Assembly (NCBI RefSeq): GCF_014083865.1
Contig: NZ_JACEFA010000009.1
Location: 1 to 64,000 of the forward strand
Direction of reading: 5' to 3'
DNA: 64,000 nt
Origin: Paraliobacillus salinarum
Lineage (GTDB): Bacteria; Bacillota; Bacilli; Bacillales; Amphibacillaceae
Shown: in pieces, positions 25,357 through 33,748 of the stretch
How the letters are laid out: each line of letters starts with the position of its first letter
How positions within the stretch are numbered: the stretch's first letter is position 1
The notes under the pieces: generated by a model
The model's database searches: none
Told to the model about the DNA's origin: nothing
Seen by the model: only the letters and a program-made list of their open reading frames with translations
Translations under genes and position numbers: made by a program

Positions 25357-25425
25357 GAGAAGGGCTCTTTCTATATGTATTGTCTTTATTGGCATACATT
25401 TTATGACAGAGCACCTTCTCTTTTT
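25357..25425 (+). terminator. Terminator of the AA10 gene
   Basis: GAGAAGGGCTCT (25357-25368) pairs with AGAGCACCTTCTC (25408-25420) with one bulge, followed by TTTTT. The rest of the gap 25304-25640 holds AGGAGG at about 25491 without an ORF of note and the chitinase promoter region; no clear -35/-10 pair was identified. Confidence 0.65.
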
Positions 25426-25640
25426 AAGGAATCTAATAAACGGATAGTGTAATGAATAATTGATGGGAATTGTTTTTTGTTTTACATAAAGGAGGTCTAA
25501 GGGGAGAAAATTAGAAGTTGTTTGTATACATCATAAACTTGTATTCAAGCTTGACTAATCATCACTAGATTATAAGTTTCCATTTAATAGAATGGGTAAA
25601 GACAAAAACTATTAAATACGAATATAATCAGGAGGAACAA

Positions 25641-27650
25641 ATGAATACGTTTATATTGTCTAAAAAAAGAGTAGGTTTGATTGCTTTACTGTTTAGTATT
25701 CTACTAGTAGTTTCATTCGTTTTATCATACTTAGTATCTGAAGAAACTGTTCTAGCGAATGACGGAAGCGACAAAGTAGTTTTAGGTTATTATGCGTCTT
25801 GGGCACCACCTGAGAATTTAGATCCCAATAAAATTACGCACCTAAACTATTCCTTTGGTGATATATGCTGGGATGGCGAGCACGGGAATCCTAACAATGA
25901 AGAGATTCCTGCAGGTGAACAAAAAGTCTGGGCATGTACTGACCTGGACGGTAATGAAAACAAAGAATTACCGAATGGCACAATTGTATTGTATGATCCG
26001 GAAACAGATTTAGAAGAACTCCCTAAGGTCGAGGCATTAAAAAATGAAAATCCAGATTTAAAAACATTGTTATCCGTTGGAGGATGGACATTGTCACACA
26101 ACTTATCTGATGTAGCTGCGGATGAACAAGCAAGGAAAGTATTTGCTCAATCAGCAGTAGATTTTGTACGTAAATTCAATATGGATGGTTTAGATATAGA
26201 CTGGGAGTGGCCTGGTGCTGAAGGACATCCTGGAAACGCAATTAGACCCAATGACGGTGAAAATTATGTAAAGTTATTACAAGCAGTTCGTGATGCATTT
26301 GATGTTGCTGGTGAAGAGGACGGACAGCATTATTTAGTGACAATTGCAGGTGCTCAAACATGGACTTTTGATACAAATAATGACTTACAAGCAATTGGTG
26401 AAATTGTTGATTATGCAGCAATTATGACCTATGACACAAATGGTACGTGGTCTGGCTTGACAGGTCACAATGCGCCTGTATATTTAGATGATTTGGAGGC
26501 AGAATTACGTGGTTGGCATAGCGGTAGCGCCGATAGTGCATCAAACATGTATTTATGGGGAGGAATTCCACCAGAAAAAGTTGTACTAGGTGTTCCTTTC
26601 TATGGACAAATTTGGGCTGGATGTAACGTCGATAATGATGGGGCCTATCAACCTGAACGTGGCGCATACCAAGAATGTGCCGCTGGTAAACAAGATATTT
26701 TACCTGACAATGGATATAACGCCATTAAGCCACTTGTTAACGAAGATGGATATAAATATTACTGGGATGATGTAGCAAAAGTTCCTTATTTATATAACGA
26801 GGAAAAAGGTGTATTTGTTTCATTTGACAATGTTGAATCTTTAACAGAAAAGGTACGTTTAGTGAAAGAAAAAGGACTTGGCGGAATCATGATCTGGGAT
26901 TTAGGCACAGACGATGAAAATTGGAATCTACTAAAAGCAGTTTCATATGGTTTAGGTATTTCCAATGAGGCGCCAACACCTGATAAGAAACAGTATGTCA
27001 CGGATGTTATAACAGAAGAATCTGAAACAGGTGTGGTTTCGAAAGTTACACTAGAGTTTGGTGACATCACCACAGCTGGCGTCTCGAAGTACATTTTATA
27101 TCGTGATGGTGAGCAAATTGCAGAGTTTTCACTAGAGGATGTCGTTGATGGTGTCATTCGTTATTCTGAAGAAGTAGAGCCAGGTAATGAATATGTTTAT
27201 ACACTTAACGGAATCCACTCTGATTTTGCAACCGAAATGGAAGTGGCACAAGTAACAGTAACTGCCGAAGCCTATGATCCAGGTACAGATCCAGGTAATG
27301 GGTCTGATGGCGATGGTGATGGTTCCGACGGTGATGGCAATGGTGATGGTGCTGACGGCGACGGTGATGGCTCTAACGGTGATGTTGATGGCGATGGTGC
27401 TGACGGTGACGAAAATGGCGAAACTGAAAACGGTGATAATGAAGACAGTGGCGCTAACGATGAGGATGAAGAAAATGACGAAGCGGGCTTAGTATTAGAT
27501 AAAGATGACAATGGTTCTAACACTAGTGGTCAAAAACTTCCCGATACTGCGACAAACATGTTTAACTATATCGTAATTGGTTTAGTTGTTCTACTTATTG
27601 GACTTACCGCGTTTTTTTTCCATAGAAGAAGAGAACACGCACATCAATAA
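25641..27650 (+). CDS. Cell-wall-anchored GH18 chitinase with LPDTA sorting signal
   Basis: This 669-residue protein has a signal peptide or anchor at about 12-36, then a GH18 catalytic domain (about 45-440) with SVGGWTLSH and the catalytic DxxDxDxE box D182-G-L-D185-I-D187-W-E189. YAAIMTYDTNG and GIMIWDLGTDD follow. A fibronectin-III-like domain (about 455-550) precedes a Asp/Gly/Asn/Glu linker of about 60 residues made of DGDG-type repeats. The end is a sortase signal: LPDTA (633-637), a hydrophobic segment and HRRREHAHQ. LPxTA-type signals are typical of class D sortases. Start ATG 25641 follows CAGGAGG. It probably hydrolyses chitin at the wall, beside the secreted AA10 enzyme. Confidence 0.93.
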   Translation: MNTFILSKKRVGLIALLFSILLVVSFVLSYLVSEETVLANDGSDKVVLGYYASWAPPENLDPNKITHLNYSFGDICWDGEHGNPNNEEIPAGEQKVWACTDLDGNENKELPNGTIVLYDPETDLEELPKVEALKNENPDLKTLLSVGGWTLSHNLSDVAADEQARKVFAQSAVDFVRKFNMDGLDIDWEWPGAEGHPGNAIRPNDGENYVKLLQAVRDAFDVAGEEDGQHYLVTIAGAQTWTFDTNNDLQAIGEIVDYAAIMTYDTNGTWSGLTGHNAPVYLDDLEAELRGWHSGSADSASNMYLWGGIPPEKVVLGVPFYGQIWAGCNVDNDGAYQPERGAYQECAAGKQDILPDNGYNAIKPLVNEDGYKYYWDDVAKVPYLYNEEKGVFVSFDNVESLTEKVRLVKEKGLGGIMIWDLGTDDENWNLLKAVSYGLGISNEAPTPDKKQYVTDVITEESETGVVSKVTLEFGDITTAGVSKYILYRDGEQIAEFSLEDVVDGVIRYSEEVEPGNEYVYTLNGIHSDFATEMEVAQVTVTAEAYDPGTDPGNGSDGDGDGSDGDGNGDGADGDGDGSNGDVDGDGADGDENGETENGDNEDSGANDEDEENDEAGLVLDKDDNGSNTSGQKLPDTATNMFNYIVIGLVVLLIGLTAFFFHRRREHAHQ

Positions 27651-27714
27651 TTATTAATCTATTAAAGTAGCAGATACAATTACAGGCTATAAAACCAATG
27701 ATATCGCATGCTTT

Positions 27715-27747
27715 GGAGATACAAATCATATATGATTTTGTATCTCC
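27715..27747 (+). terminator. Terminator of the chitinase gene
   Basis: GGAGATACAAA / TTTGTATCTCC (27715-27725 with 27737-27747) form an 11-bp stem whose loop is itself self-complementary. It is followed by ATATTTATTTTT. Confidence 0.75.
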
Positions 27748-27868
27748 ATATTTATTTTTAAAGGCATTGTGAATGTTACACGACTAATAAGTAATACATA
27801 AGTTTTGGTGTTTACTTTCTCAACATAGTAATATATTGTAAAAACAAGAGAGGTGGTAATGGAAAACA

Positions 27869-28048
27869 ATGAAAATTTATGGAGTAGTTTTAATTGTTGT
27901 TTCTGTGCTTATATTATTGATTTTACCAAAAATGATTTTTCCAAATCCTAACGATGTGGATTCAACAGGCATAGTAAACACAATAAGGTTTACTGCTTTA
28001 TCATTAATTTTTGCCGCCATAGGAATTAAAATTTTGTTCAGAAGATGA
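27869..28048 (+). CDS. Small two-helix membrane protein, function unknown
   Basis: An unbroken frame encodes 59 residues. Helix 1 is GVVLIVVSVLILLILP, a short loop follows with FPNPNDVDSTGIVNT, and helix 2 is FTALSLIFAAIGIKIL, ending FRR. The shape resembles many small Bacillus membrane proteins that are not annotated. The RBS is imperfect: AGGTGG lies 12 bases upstream and GGAAAAC closer. I do not recognise a family. Confidence 0.55.
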   Translation: MKIYGVVLIVVSVLILLILPKMIFPNPNDVDSTGIVNTIRFTALSLIFAAIGIKILFRR

Positions 28049-28115
28049 ATAGTTTTTTTAGTGTTATCATTAGAATTGATTAACTCTAATTTTTAATTTT
28101 AAGGAGGTTGTTGAA

Positions 28116-29045
28116 ATGCACAAAATGAAAGCTTATGTCAGAACAAGCCCTCAAAGCATGGATGTCGAATTAACAGAACTAGACATTCCTGAGATTGACG
28201 AAGATGAGCTGCTCGTAAAGGTGGCAGCATTCGGAGTTGGCATTCACGACCGCTATTTTATTCCAAGCAATACTAATTTCCCCTACCCCATTGGATCTGA
28301 AGCATCAGGTGTCATTGTAAAAAAAGGAACCCTTATTACCGACTTTCAAGTTGGTGATCGCGTGATTCTATCAAGTAGTCTCCTTCCAAAAGGTGGTTGT
28401 TGGGCAGAATATGTAGCCGTCCCATCAAAAGCACTTATCCCCATGCCAGATATACTTGAATTTATAGAAGGAGCAGCAATTCCCGTGGCTGGAAAGACAG
28501 CATTGGAGTGTATGCATACACTAGATCTGAAGGAAGGAAATACATTATTTATCGCAGGTGCTTCCGGCGCAATTGGTACATTGGTTATCCAATTGGCGGC
28601 AGCCAGAGGTATTCGAGTAATTGGTTCAGCCTCTAGTAGAAATCATGAATATATGCGATCACTTGGTGCAGAAAAAACAGTTGACTATTCAAGCCCCACT
28701 TGGCAAGAAGATGTGAAAGCTTTGTTCCCAGATGGCGTAGATGCAGCATTGGCAATTCAACCAGGCACGGCGGAAGATAGCATGATGGTGGTGAAGGATG
28801 GCGGAAGAGTTATTACAGTCTCCGGTGATAGAGTCCAGCCAACTAGAGGGATTACCGTAGAGCAATTCCAGCATCAGTTAAATTTACAGGAAGCTTTAGG
28901 TAGTTTAGTAAATGACATTGCTTCAGGTAAGGTTCGCTTAGTAATTGAACATGTCTATGCATTCACTCAAGCTCTACGGGCATTGGAGAAAACAGAAACA
29001 AGACATGCTAGAGGAAAGCTTGTAGTTTCCATGCAAAAAGATTAA
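28116..29045 (+). CDS. Zinc-independent MDR/quinone oxidoreductase family protein
   Basis: This 309-residue protein is a medium-chain dehydrogenase without the catalytic zinc Cys/His set. It shows YPIGSEASGVIVKKG, VAGKTALECMHTL and the cofactor motif LFIAGASGAIGTLVIQLAAA (GxxGxxG-like, with GSASS at the end of the next strand, suggesting NADPH). It reduces quinones or enones in related enzymes; the substrate here is unknown. The start is ATG 28116 behind AAGGAGG. It stands alone, with a terminator at 29080. Confidence 0.87.
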   Translation: MHKMKAYVRTSPQSMDVELTELDIPEIDEDELLVKVAAFGVGIHDRYFIPSNTNFPYPIGSEASGVIVKKGTLITDFQVGDRVILSSSLLPKGGCWAEYVAVPSKALIPMPDILEFIEGAAIPVAGKTALECMHTLDLKEGNTLFIAGASGAIGTLVIQLAAARGIRVIGSASSRNHEYMRSLGAEKTVDYSSPTWQEDVKALFPDGVDAALAIQPGTAEDSMMVVKDGGRVITVSGDRVQPTRGITVEQFQHQLNLQEALGSLVNDIASGKVRLVIEHVYAFTQALRALEKTETRHARGKLVVSMQKD

Positions 29046-29079
29046 TTTTTTTAGAGATTCGAGGTTAAATATAACTTAT

Positions 29080-29118
29080 AAAATCCATTTTGATTGATCT
29101 CTTTTCAAAATGGATTTT
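29080..29118 (+). terminator. Terminator of the MDR oxidoreductase gene
   Basis: AAAATCCATTTTGA (29080-29093) and TCAAAATGGATTTT (29105-29118) form a 14-bp stem ending in TTTTT. Confidence 0.75.
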
Positions 29119-29267
29119 TAAGTTTACTTCATGTAGTACAATCTTTAAATTTTTCCACAAAGGGCAAGGTTGTTGACAGATTATAATAAGAAAAGCACCT
29201 ATTCAATGTAGATGCTCATCATTATCTATTCTTCCACTATTAATTCACAACAGTAATTTTTATGATC

Positions 29268-29861
29268 TTAAGCTATGCTATTCATTTTTCGAGCATATTT
29301 ATATACTTTTTCAATTTTTTCATGATGCTTCCCCTTTGGATTTTCCATATTGCCAAACTCAAAAAACTTTACCTTTTTAATGCCTACGTATTGAAATAAT
29401 GCCTTACGCATTAAAGCTTTATGAGCATTATTTAGCCAAAACATTGGATAAAAGGTTGGACCCTTCATTACAGAAATACATACAACTGATTTCCCCTTCA
29501 ACAGACCGTCTGGTAACAACTTACCGTTATCTTTATATGCAAATCCTGAAGCAAACATTTTATCAATATATCCCAATAACATCGCAGGAGGTCTTCCCCA
29601 CCATATAGGGTAGATAAAAATAATCTTGTCAGCCCACGATAGTTGATTACGATATTTTTCTAATTCTGGATCTTTATGCATGTTTCTTCTCTTCTTTTTC
29701 TCCCCAAAATTAAGAACCGGATTAAAATTTTCACCATACAAATCTAAAACTTGAACATTTTGTATAACATGATTTTCCTCACACCCTCGAATTACCCCTT
29801 GTAAAAATGAGTAACTCAAGCTTTGGTGATTTGGATGGGTAAATACAATTAAAGCATTCAT
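29268..29861 (-). CDS. Flavodoxin-fold NAD(P)H oxidoreductase (MdaB/KefF-like)
   Basis: This 197-residue protein has the N-terminal FMN-phosphate loop ALIVFTHPNHQSLSYSF and the central IIFIYPIWWGRPPAMLLGYI with DKMFASGFAY, diagnostic of NAD(P)H:quinone/azo reductase flavoproteins. It likely reduces quinones or nitro/azo compounds using bound FMN. The start is ATG 29859-29861 behind GAGGGG. It is transcribed divergently from the MarR regulator at 29983, with palindromic sites between, so it is the probable target of that regulator. Confidence 0.88.
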   Translation of the reverse strand: MNALIVFTHPNHQSLSYSFLQGVIRGCEENHVIQNVQVLDLYGENFNPVLNFGEKKKRRNMHKDPELEKYRNQLSWADKIIFIYPIWWGRPPAMLLGYIDKMFASGFAYKDNGKLLPDGLLKGKSVVCISVMKGPTFYPMFWLNNAHKALMRKALFQYVGIKKVKFFEFGNMENPKGKHHEKIEKVYKYARKMNSIA

Positions 29862-29877
29862 AAAAACACCCCTCGTT

Positions 29878-29938
29878 TAGTTATCTTTTGATAACTAAAT
29901 AGTAACATCCATTTGGTTTAGTTGTCAATTGATAATTG
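29878..29938. promoter_or_regulatory. Candidate MarR operators between reductase and regulator genes
   Basis: Site 1, TAGTTATC-TTTT-GATAACTA (29878-29897), is a perfect 8-bp inverted repeat. Site 2, TAGTTGTC-AATT-GATAATTG (29919-29938), has the same half-site at 7 of 8 positions. Two further TTGATAAT half-sites lie at about 29943 and 29955. The spacing and location in a divergent promoter fit a MarR dimer repressing both genes. Confidence 0.65.
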
Positions 29939-29982
29939 TTTTTTGATAATATATTTGATAATTTGTATATGAGGTGATACAT

Positions 29983-30411
29983 ATGAACAAAAATAAGCTT
30001 TTCCAACAGTTTGTTCGCTTTACTACATCTGTACATCAAGTGACATACGATATGACAAAAGAAATCAGAATTGAAAATGTAACTACCGTTCAATATAAAA
30101 TATTAGAGTTAATTACAGTTAGCCAACCTGTAACCCTCAGTGAAATAAGTGAATGCCTACATTTATCTTTACCTAATGCTAGCCGTGAGTTAAAAAAATT
30201 AATCCAATACCAACTATGCGAAAAAATTATTGATCCGAATGATCGACGCAAGTTTGACATTCGTCTTACTGAAGAAGGAACAGTGCTAATGAATAAAGTA
30301 TTTCAACAGCTTGAAATAAACTTCCAAGAGCGAATTAATAATTTGTCAGAGCCCGAACTAAAAGAAATTCAAAATGCATTTGAAATTTTACAGACTAAAT
30401 TTTTTGCATAG
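29983..30411 (+). CDS. MarR-family transcriptional regulator
   Basis: This 142-residue regulator has a winged helix with QYKILELITVSQPVTLSEI and LHLSLPNASRELKKLIQYQL followed by DPNDRRKFDIRLTEEG, the MarR wing (DxRxxxxxLT). The start is ATG 29983 behind GAGGTGATA; the GTG nine bases upstream sits in the RBS. It faces away from the flavodoxin-fold reductase. In related pairs the regulator senses quinones or electrophiles through Cys or direct binding. A single Cys in the region YQLCEKII is present. Confidence 0.9.
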   Translation: MNKNKLFQQFVRFTTSVHQVTYDMTKEIRIENVTTVQYKILELITVSQPVTLSEISECLHLSLPNASRELKKLIQYQLCEKIIDPNDRRKFDIRLTEEGTVLMNKVFQQLEINFQERINNLSEPELKEIQNAFEILQTKFFA

Positions 30412-30749
30412 GTGAATTGGAAAGGTCCAAGATGAAATATATCATAAACTGATATGTTAATTTTAAAAAGTTATATTAAAACTCTTATTGCTGTAAGAAA
30501 AACCTTTAACATTTGCATTTTCATGTTAAATTAAAACCTCGGGGGGCAAAAAATCCCCCGAACCATTAGGATTTAACACTTACTGAAGTACATACCGAAG
30601 TTAGGACTGAATCTAATGCTGACGAGGAATCGGAGGGATATTGCACACAAGGAAAAGGACTGAATCACTATTGGGATCCAGCCCGAATTTGTATTGATTT
30701 TATATATTGAACTGACTTATTCCACACAACACAGAATTATAGTTATCTT
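30412..30749. other. Intergenic region (338 bases) with a G/C-rich hairpin
   Basis: TCGGGGG-gcaaaaaa-tCCCCCGA at about 30538-30561 is a strong hairpin that may end the MarR transcript, although no good T run follows on the plus strand. The word AGGACTGAATC occurs at about 30603 and 30657. No ORF or known element was seen. Confidence 0.4.
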
Positions 30750-31094
30750 TTATGCTTTTTTCACAAATTCCGACTTTAATTTCATGGCACCAAAACCATC
30801 AATTTTACAATCGATATTATGACCATCTGCTGAATCATGTACTAATCGTATATTTTTTACTTTTGTTCCTTTTTTTATTGATGAAGAACTGCCTTTTATT
30901 TTTAAATCTCGAATCACGAGAACTGAATCCCCATCATTTAGTACATTTCCATTTGAATCTTTGATCACGGCATCTGCTTCTTCCATGTTTGTTAATAAAG
31001 TCCATTCATGAGCACATTCAGGACATACTAGAAGCGCTCCGTCTTCATAAGTGTATTCTGAGTTGCACTTTGGACAATTCGGTAAATTAGTCAT
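30750..31094 (-). CDS. PhnA/YjdM-family zinc-ribbon protein
   Basis: This 114-residue protein has an N-terminal zinc ribbon ([20 protein letters not shown], with Cys pairs) and a C-terminal SH3-like domain containing [17 protein letters not shown] and [20 protein letters not shown]. This is the PhnA/YjdM family, named for but not required in phosphonate use. Its function is not known. The start is ATG 31092-31094 behind AAAGGAG; the ORF could extend 15 codons upstream without an RBS. Confidence 0.88.
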   Translation of the reverse strand: MTNLPNCPKCNSEYTYEDGALLVCPECAHEWTLLTNMEEADAVIKDSNGNVLNDGDSVLVIRDLKIKGSSSSIKKGTKVKNIRLVHDSADGHNIDCKIDGFGAMKLKSEFVKKA

Positions 31095-31578
31095 ATTTTT
31101 CTCCTTTTTTGTTCTGTAATACAAACTACTATTGTACAACTATAATAAACTCCTGCCAAATCCAATCTCTCAAACCCGAATTCCACCGTTTGAGTTAAAA
31201 TAAAGTTTTGCTACGGAACCCTCATTTCAAACGATTCTTAGTTTAAAAATACTCGTTTTTCACTGTTTTATCAGAGTTGGAAATGAGTTAGTTTTAAAAC
31301 ATTTAGAGATAAAATTGAAGAAACACTTGACTGACAAGAATTTGGATATAAAAAGCCCCGAAATCGCAAGTGTTGATTTTTACGAAATCAGTGTCGAAAT
31401 AGAATATATTTATTTTAACTAGCCAAATATTATTTAATTGGACAATTATTTCTCCGGCAGCACAGCTGCTTACACGTGGGACGAGCAACCAAGCTTGATG
31501 TCTAGGAATTTTTTAAGGGTTAGTACGTATGTGGGAATAGGTCAATCAACTATCTGATTCATTCTTAACATTTTTTAT
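31095..31578. other. Gene-free region (484 bases)
   Basis: No convincing frame was found. On the plus strand around 31300-31370 a broken reading (RDKIEETLD, stop, QEFGYKKPRNRK) may be decayed coding sequence but is too short to name. This marks the left side of a run of disrupted genes. Confidence 0.35.
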
Positions 31579-32094
31579 CTATTTATTCTTCATTAGTCTT
31601 TCTAACAATCCCATCTGTTCGACAATTTTAATATCATTCATAAAACGTTGTAAACTACGCTTATACTTTTTGATTTCTAACTCCTTTGAATATCCAAGAC
31701 ATAAGTTAAAAATACTGTCTAATTTTTCTGCATTCCCACTACAGAAATAACTTGTGAGTACACCGTCGCTTTCACTTGCAAGTACGACAACAGTTGCCAT
31801 TCCTAAAACATATTCAATATCACACGTAGAGATAGAACGCTCTTTCCCTTTCCTTTCTTTAAATTCATAACTGTAGATAGACTGAAACCTTCCTTCAAGT
31901 AACTGGAGAATTGATTGCTTATAAATGACATAAACTCCTTGAATGACACTTATAACAGGACAAAATGGTTCATTTAAATAATACCTTAATCGTTCATTTT
32001 CTTTTGAAACTTTTAAAGCATCTAAATCATATAGTTACATCTCTTCTACTTCTTTTATTGTCATAGGTGCAAATATACATTCTTCATATCTCAT
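31579..32094 (-). pseudogene. Unknown gene disrupted by one in-frame TAA at codon 20
   Basis: A strong RBS (AAGGAGATAAAG) precedes ATG 32092-32094. The frame reads MRYEECIFAPMTIKEVEEM, hits TAA at 32035-32037, then continues open for 151 codons to a final TAG at 31579. The second part includes LYDLDALKVSKENERLRYYL and MATVVVLASESDGVLTSYF. The single stop in an otherwise intact 171-codon frame points to a recent nonsense change, or to a sequence error. No family recognised. It is divergent from another broken gene at 32185. Confidence 0.6.
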
Positions 32095-32184
32095 AAACTT
32101 TATCTCCTTACATGAACATGTATCACGACGATTTCTATTTTGTAATACATAATATTTCTATGAAAAGGAAATGGAGGAGTATTT

Positions 32185-32519
32185 TTGACATACTATTATT
32201 ACATTGCATCTAACCAAACAATACAGTTTTCAGTGGGTCAGTAGATGATGACATTGGGAATTATGTTAGTGGATTCGATACTCCCATTCAATTTGAAATG
32301 TATACCCCAGAAATTGAAAAAGAATTATTCCCTTTATATTTATGCATTAAATATCATTTTGAACGTTATCCATATAGTACCGTTCAAATTGCAAACTATT
32401 TAAGTTCTAATATAGAAGATTGTATGATTGATAAGAAGGTATCAATCCAATTAAAAAAGCTAACTGGGACGAAGCTACTTGCACTTGATGTAGGCGAGCT
32501 CATAACGATTAAAAAATAA
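32185..32519 (+). pseudogene. Unknown gene disrupted by a frameshift
   Basis: GGAGGAG five bases upstream points to TTG 32185. That frame reads MTYYYYIASNQTIQFSVGQ and stops at TAG 32242. A second frame is open from 32214 and reads NNTVFSGSVDDDIGNYVSGF, then from ATG 32298 MYTPEIEKELFPLYLCIKYH to the stop at 32519. A one-base indel between about 32211 and 32240 would join the two. The last 73 residues could still be made from 32298, but no RBS is there. Family not recognised. Confidence 0.55.
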
Positions 32520-32550
32520 ACAGTCCCGTATTTGAGACTGTTTATTTTTT
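32514..32550. terminator. Bidirectional terminator
   Basis: AAATAAACAGTC (32514-32525) and GACTGTTTATTT (32536-32547) form a perfect 12-bp stem followed by TTT. It lies between the broken plus-strand gene and the end of exoA on the minus strand. Confidence 0.75.
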
Positions 32551-32565
32551 AATATATTTAACTTT

Positions 32566-33402
32566 CTAGGAAAGAGGAAGTGAGATTTCTAAATAAATAG
32601 GTGTATGGTCTTGTCTTGGACCAGAATCAATCATCTCTGACTTTTTAATTTTATCCTTGGCGCGATCACTTACGAGACAGTAGTCAATTCTCCAGCCTGA
32701 ATTATTTATTTTACTCGTTTTTGCTATTTGTGCCCACCAAGAATAAACTCCTTCTACATCACCATGAATGTAACGAAAACTGTCTGTAAAACCCTTTTTT
32801 AAAAGTTGATTGAATCCATGTCTTTCTTCCTCGGTAAATCCTGCAGAATTACGGTTATTATTGGGATTTGCTAGATCAATTTCTTTATGAGCAACATTGT
32901 AATCTCCAGTTGCTAAAACAATTTTCTTTTTATCTAATTGTTTTACATATGTAGCATACTTTTCATCCCAAATTTGACGATCCCCAAGGCGTACAAGCTT
33001 ATCACCTGCGTTTGGTGTGTATACCTGTGTAATATAAAAGTCCTAAAATTCCAATGTTATTATACGCCCCTCATCATCCATTGTTCTAGGTGCGCCAATT
33101 TTAGGATAGGTTACTTCAGGTGTTAAATGGTTTTTATACAAAAACATCGTTCCTGCATAACCTTTACGTGCCGGTTCTACGCTTGAACACCAAACAATGT
33201 CATAGTCAGGAAAATAATCCACTAAGATTTGTAGGTGCTTTTTGGTTGGACCTGCCTGTGGTAATTTAGTCTCCTGAATCGCAATAACATCCGCATTATA
33301 GTTAATTATTGTATCTAATACTTCACGTGACATATGTGCACGATTTGAATCACTCGTTAATGCTGCGTTTAATGAATCAATATTCCATGAAATTAACTTC
33401 AT
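32566..33402 (-). pseudogene. exoA: exoA (exodeoxyribonuclease III / AP endonuclease) with an internal amber codon
   Basis: The full frame of 279 codons starts at ATG 33400-33402 behind AAAGGGG and ends at TAG 32566-32568. It carries one in-frame TAG at 33043-33045 (codon 120), between GRIITLEF and DFYITQVYTPNAGDK. All other parts fit the streptococcal-type ExoA family: MKLISWNIDSLNAAL, IAIQETKL, ATGDYNVAH, GWRIDYCLVSDR and DSGPRQDHTP, so every catalytic motif (N, E, DxN, D, DH) is kept. ExoA repairs abasic sites. Without suppression only an inactive 119-residue piece would be made. A sequencing error is the main alternative. Confidence 0.8.
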
Positions 33403-33580
33403 TGTTCTACCCCTTTATTATCTTTTCTTAATTATATTTATTTAAAGTAACCCATCTAATAATAAAGGCTTGCGCCAGTTATGAATTTAAATAAGTATAC
33501 ATTCTTTTTTTAGAGCAAAAACATCTATCGCACCTGATTTACAAAATGAATGTATTTCTTAAAACCTTGTTATATCATTG
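33403..33580. other. Gene-free region left of the rlmD-end remnant
   Basis: Together with 33623-33748 this leaves about 300 bases without a gene. CCTTGTTATATCA at 33565-33577 is repeated exactly at 35483-35495, just past rlmD. CATCTATTGTATCAACTC at 33681-33698 recurs as CATCTATCCTATCAACTC at 35347-35364. No ORF was seen. Confidence 0.5.
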
Positions 33581-33622
33581 TTAATCCCTAGACATCAATG
33601 CTACCACCTCGATATGATGTAC
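33581..33622 (-). pseudogene. Remnant of an rlmD-like 3' end
   Basis: The minus strand reads VHHIEVVALMSRD then TAA. The true rlmD end at 35517 reads [13 protein letters not shown]. The DNA CCCTAGACATCAAYGCTAC is shared by both. Upstream of these 13 codons the frame is closed. The piece looks like the target-gene end that an integrating element carries or leaves behind. Confidence 0.5.
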
Positions 33623-33748
33623 TTAGGCTATTCCAAAGTTTGATAGAACTATACAAAACCCTGTGTTTATATACCTTTGACATCTATTGTATCAACTCTA
33701 ATGGTCTTTTTGATTAGGCTATTATATATTTTACAAACTTAAAGATTA

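Noticed and set aside
27272-27523. Ser/Pro-rich antisense ORF and a Met/Val-rich plus-strand ORF over the chitinase linker
   Set aside because: Both are shadows of the GATGGC-type repeat that encodes the Asp/Gly linker; no RBS and extreme composition.
31303-31488. Minus-strand ORF of 61 codons in the gap after the PhnA-type gene
   Set aside because: No RBS, no motif, and composition like the surrounding non-coding DNA.
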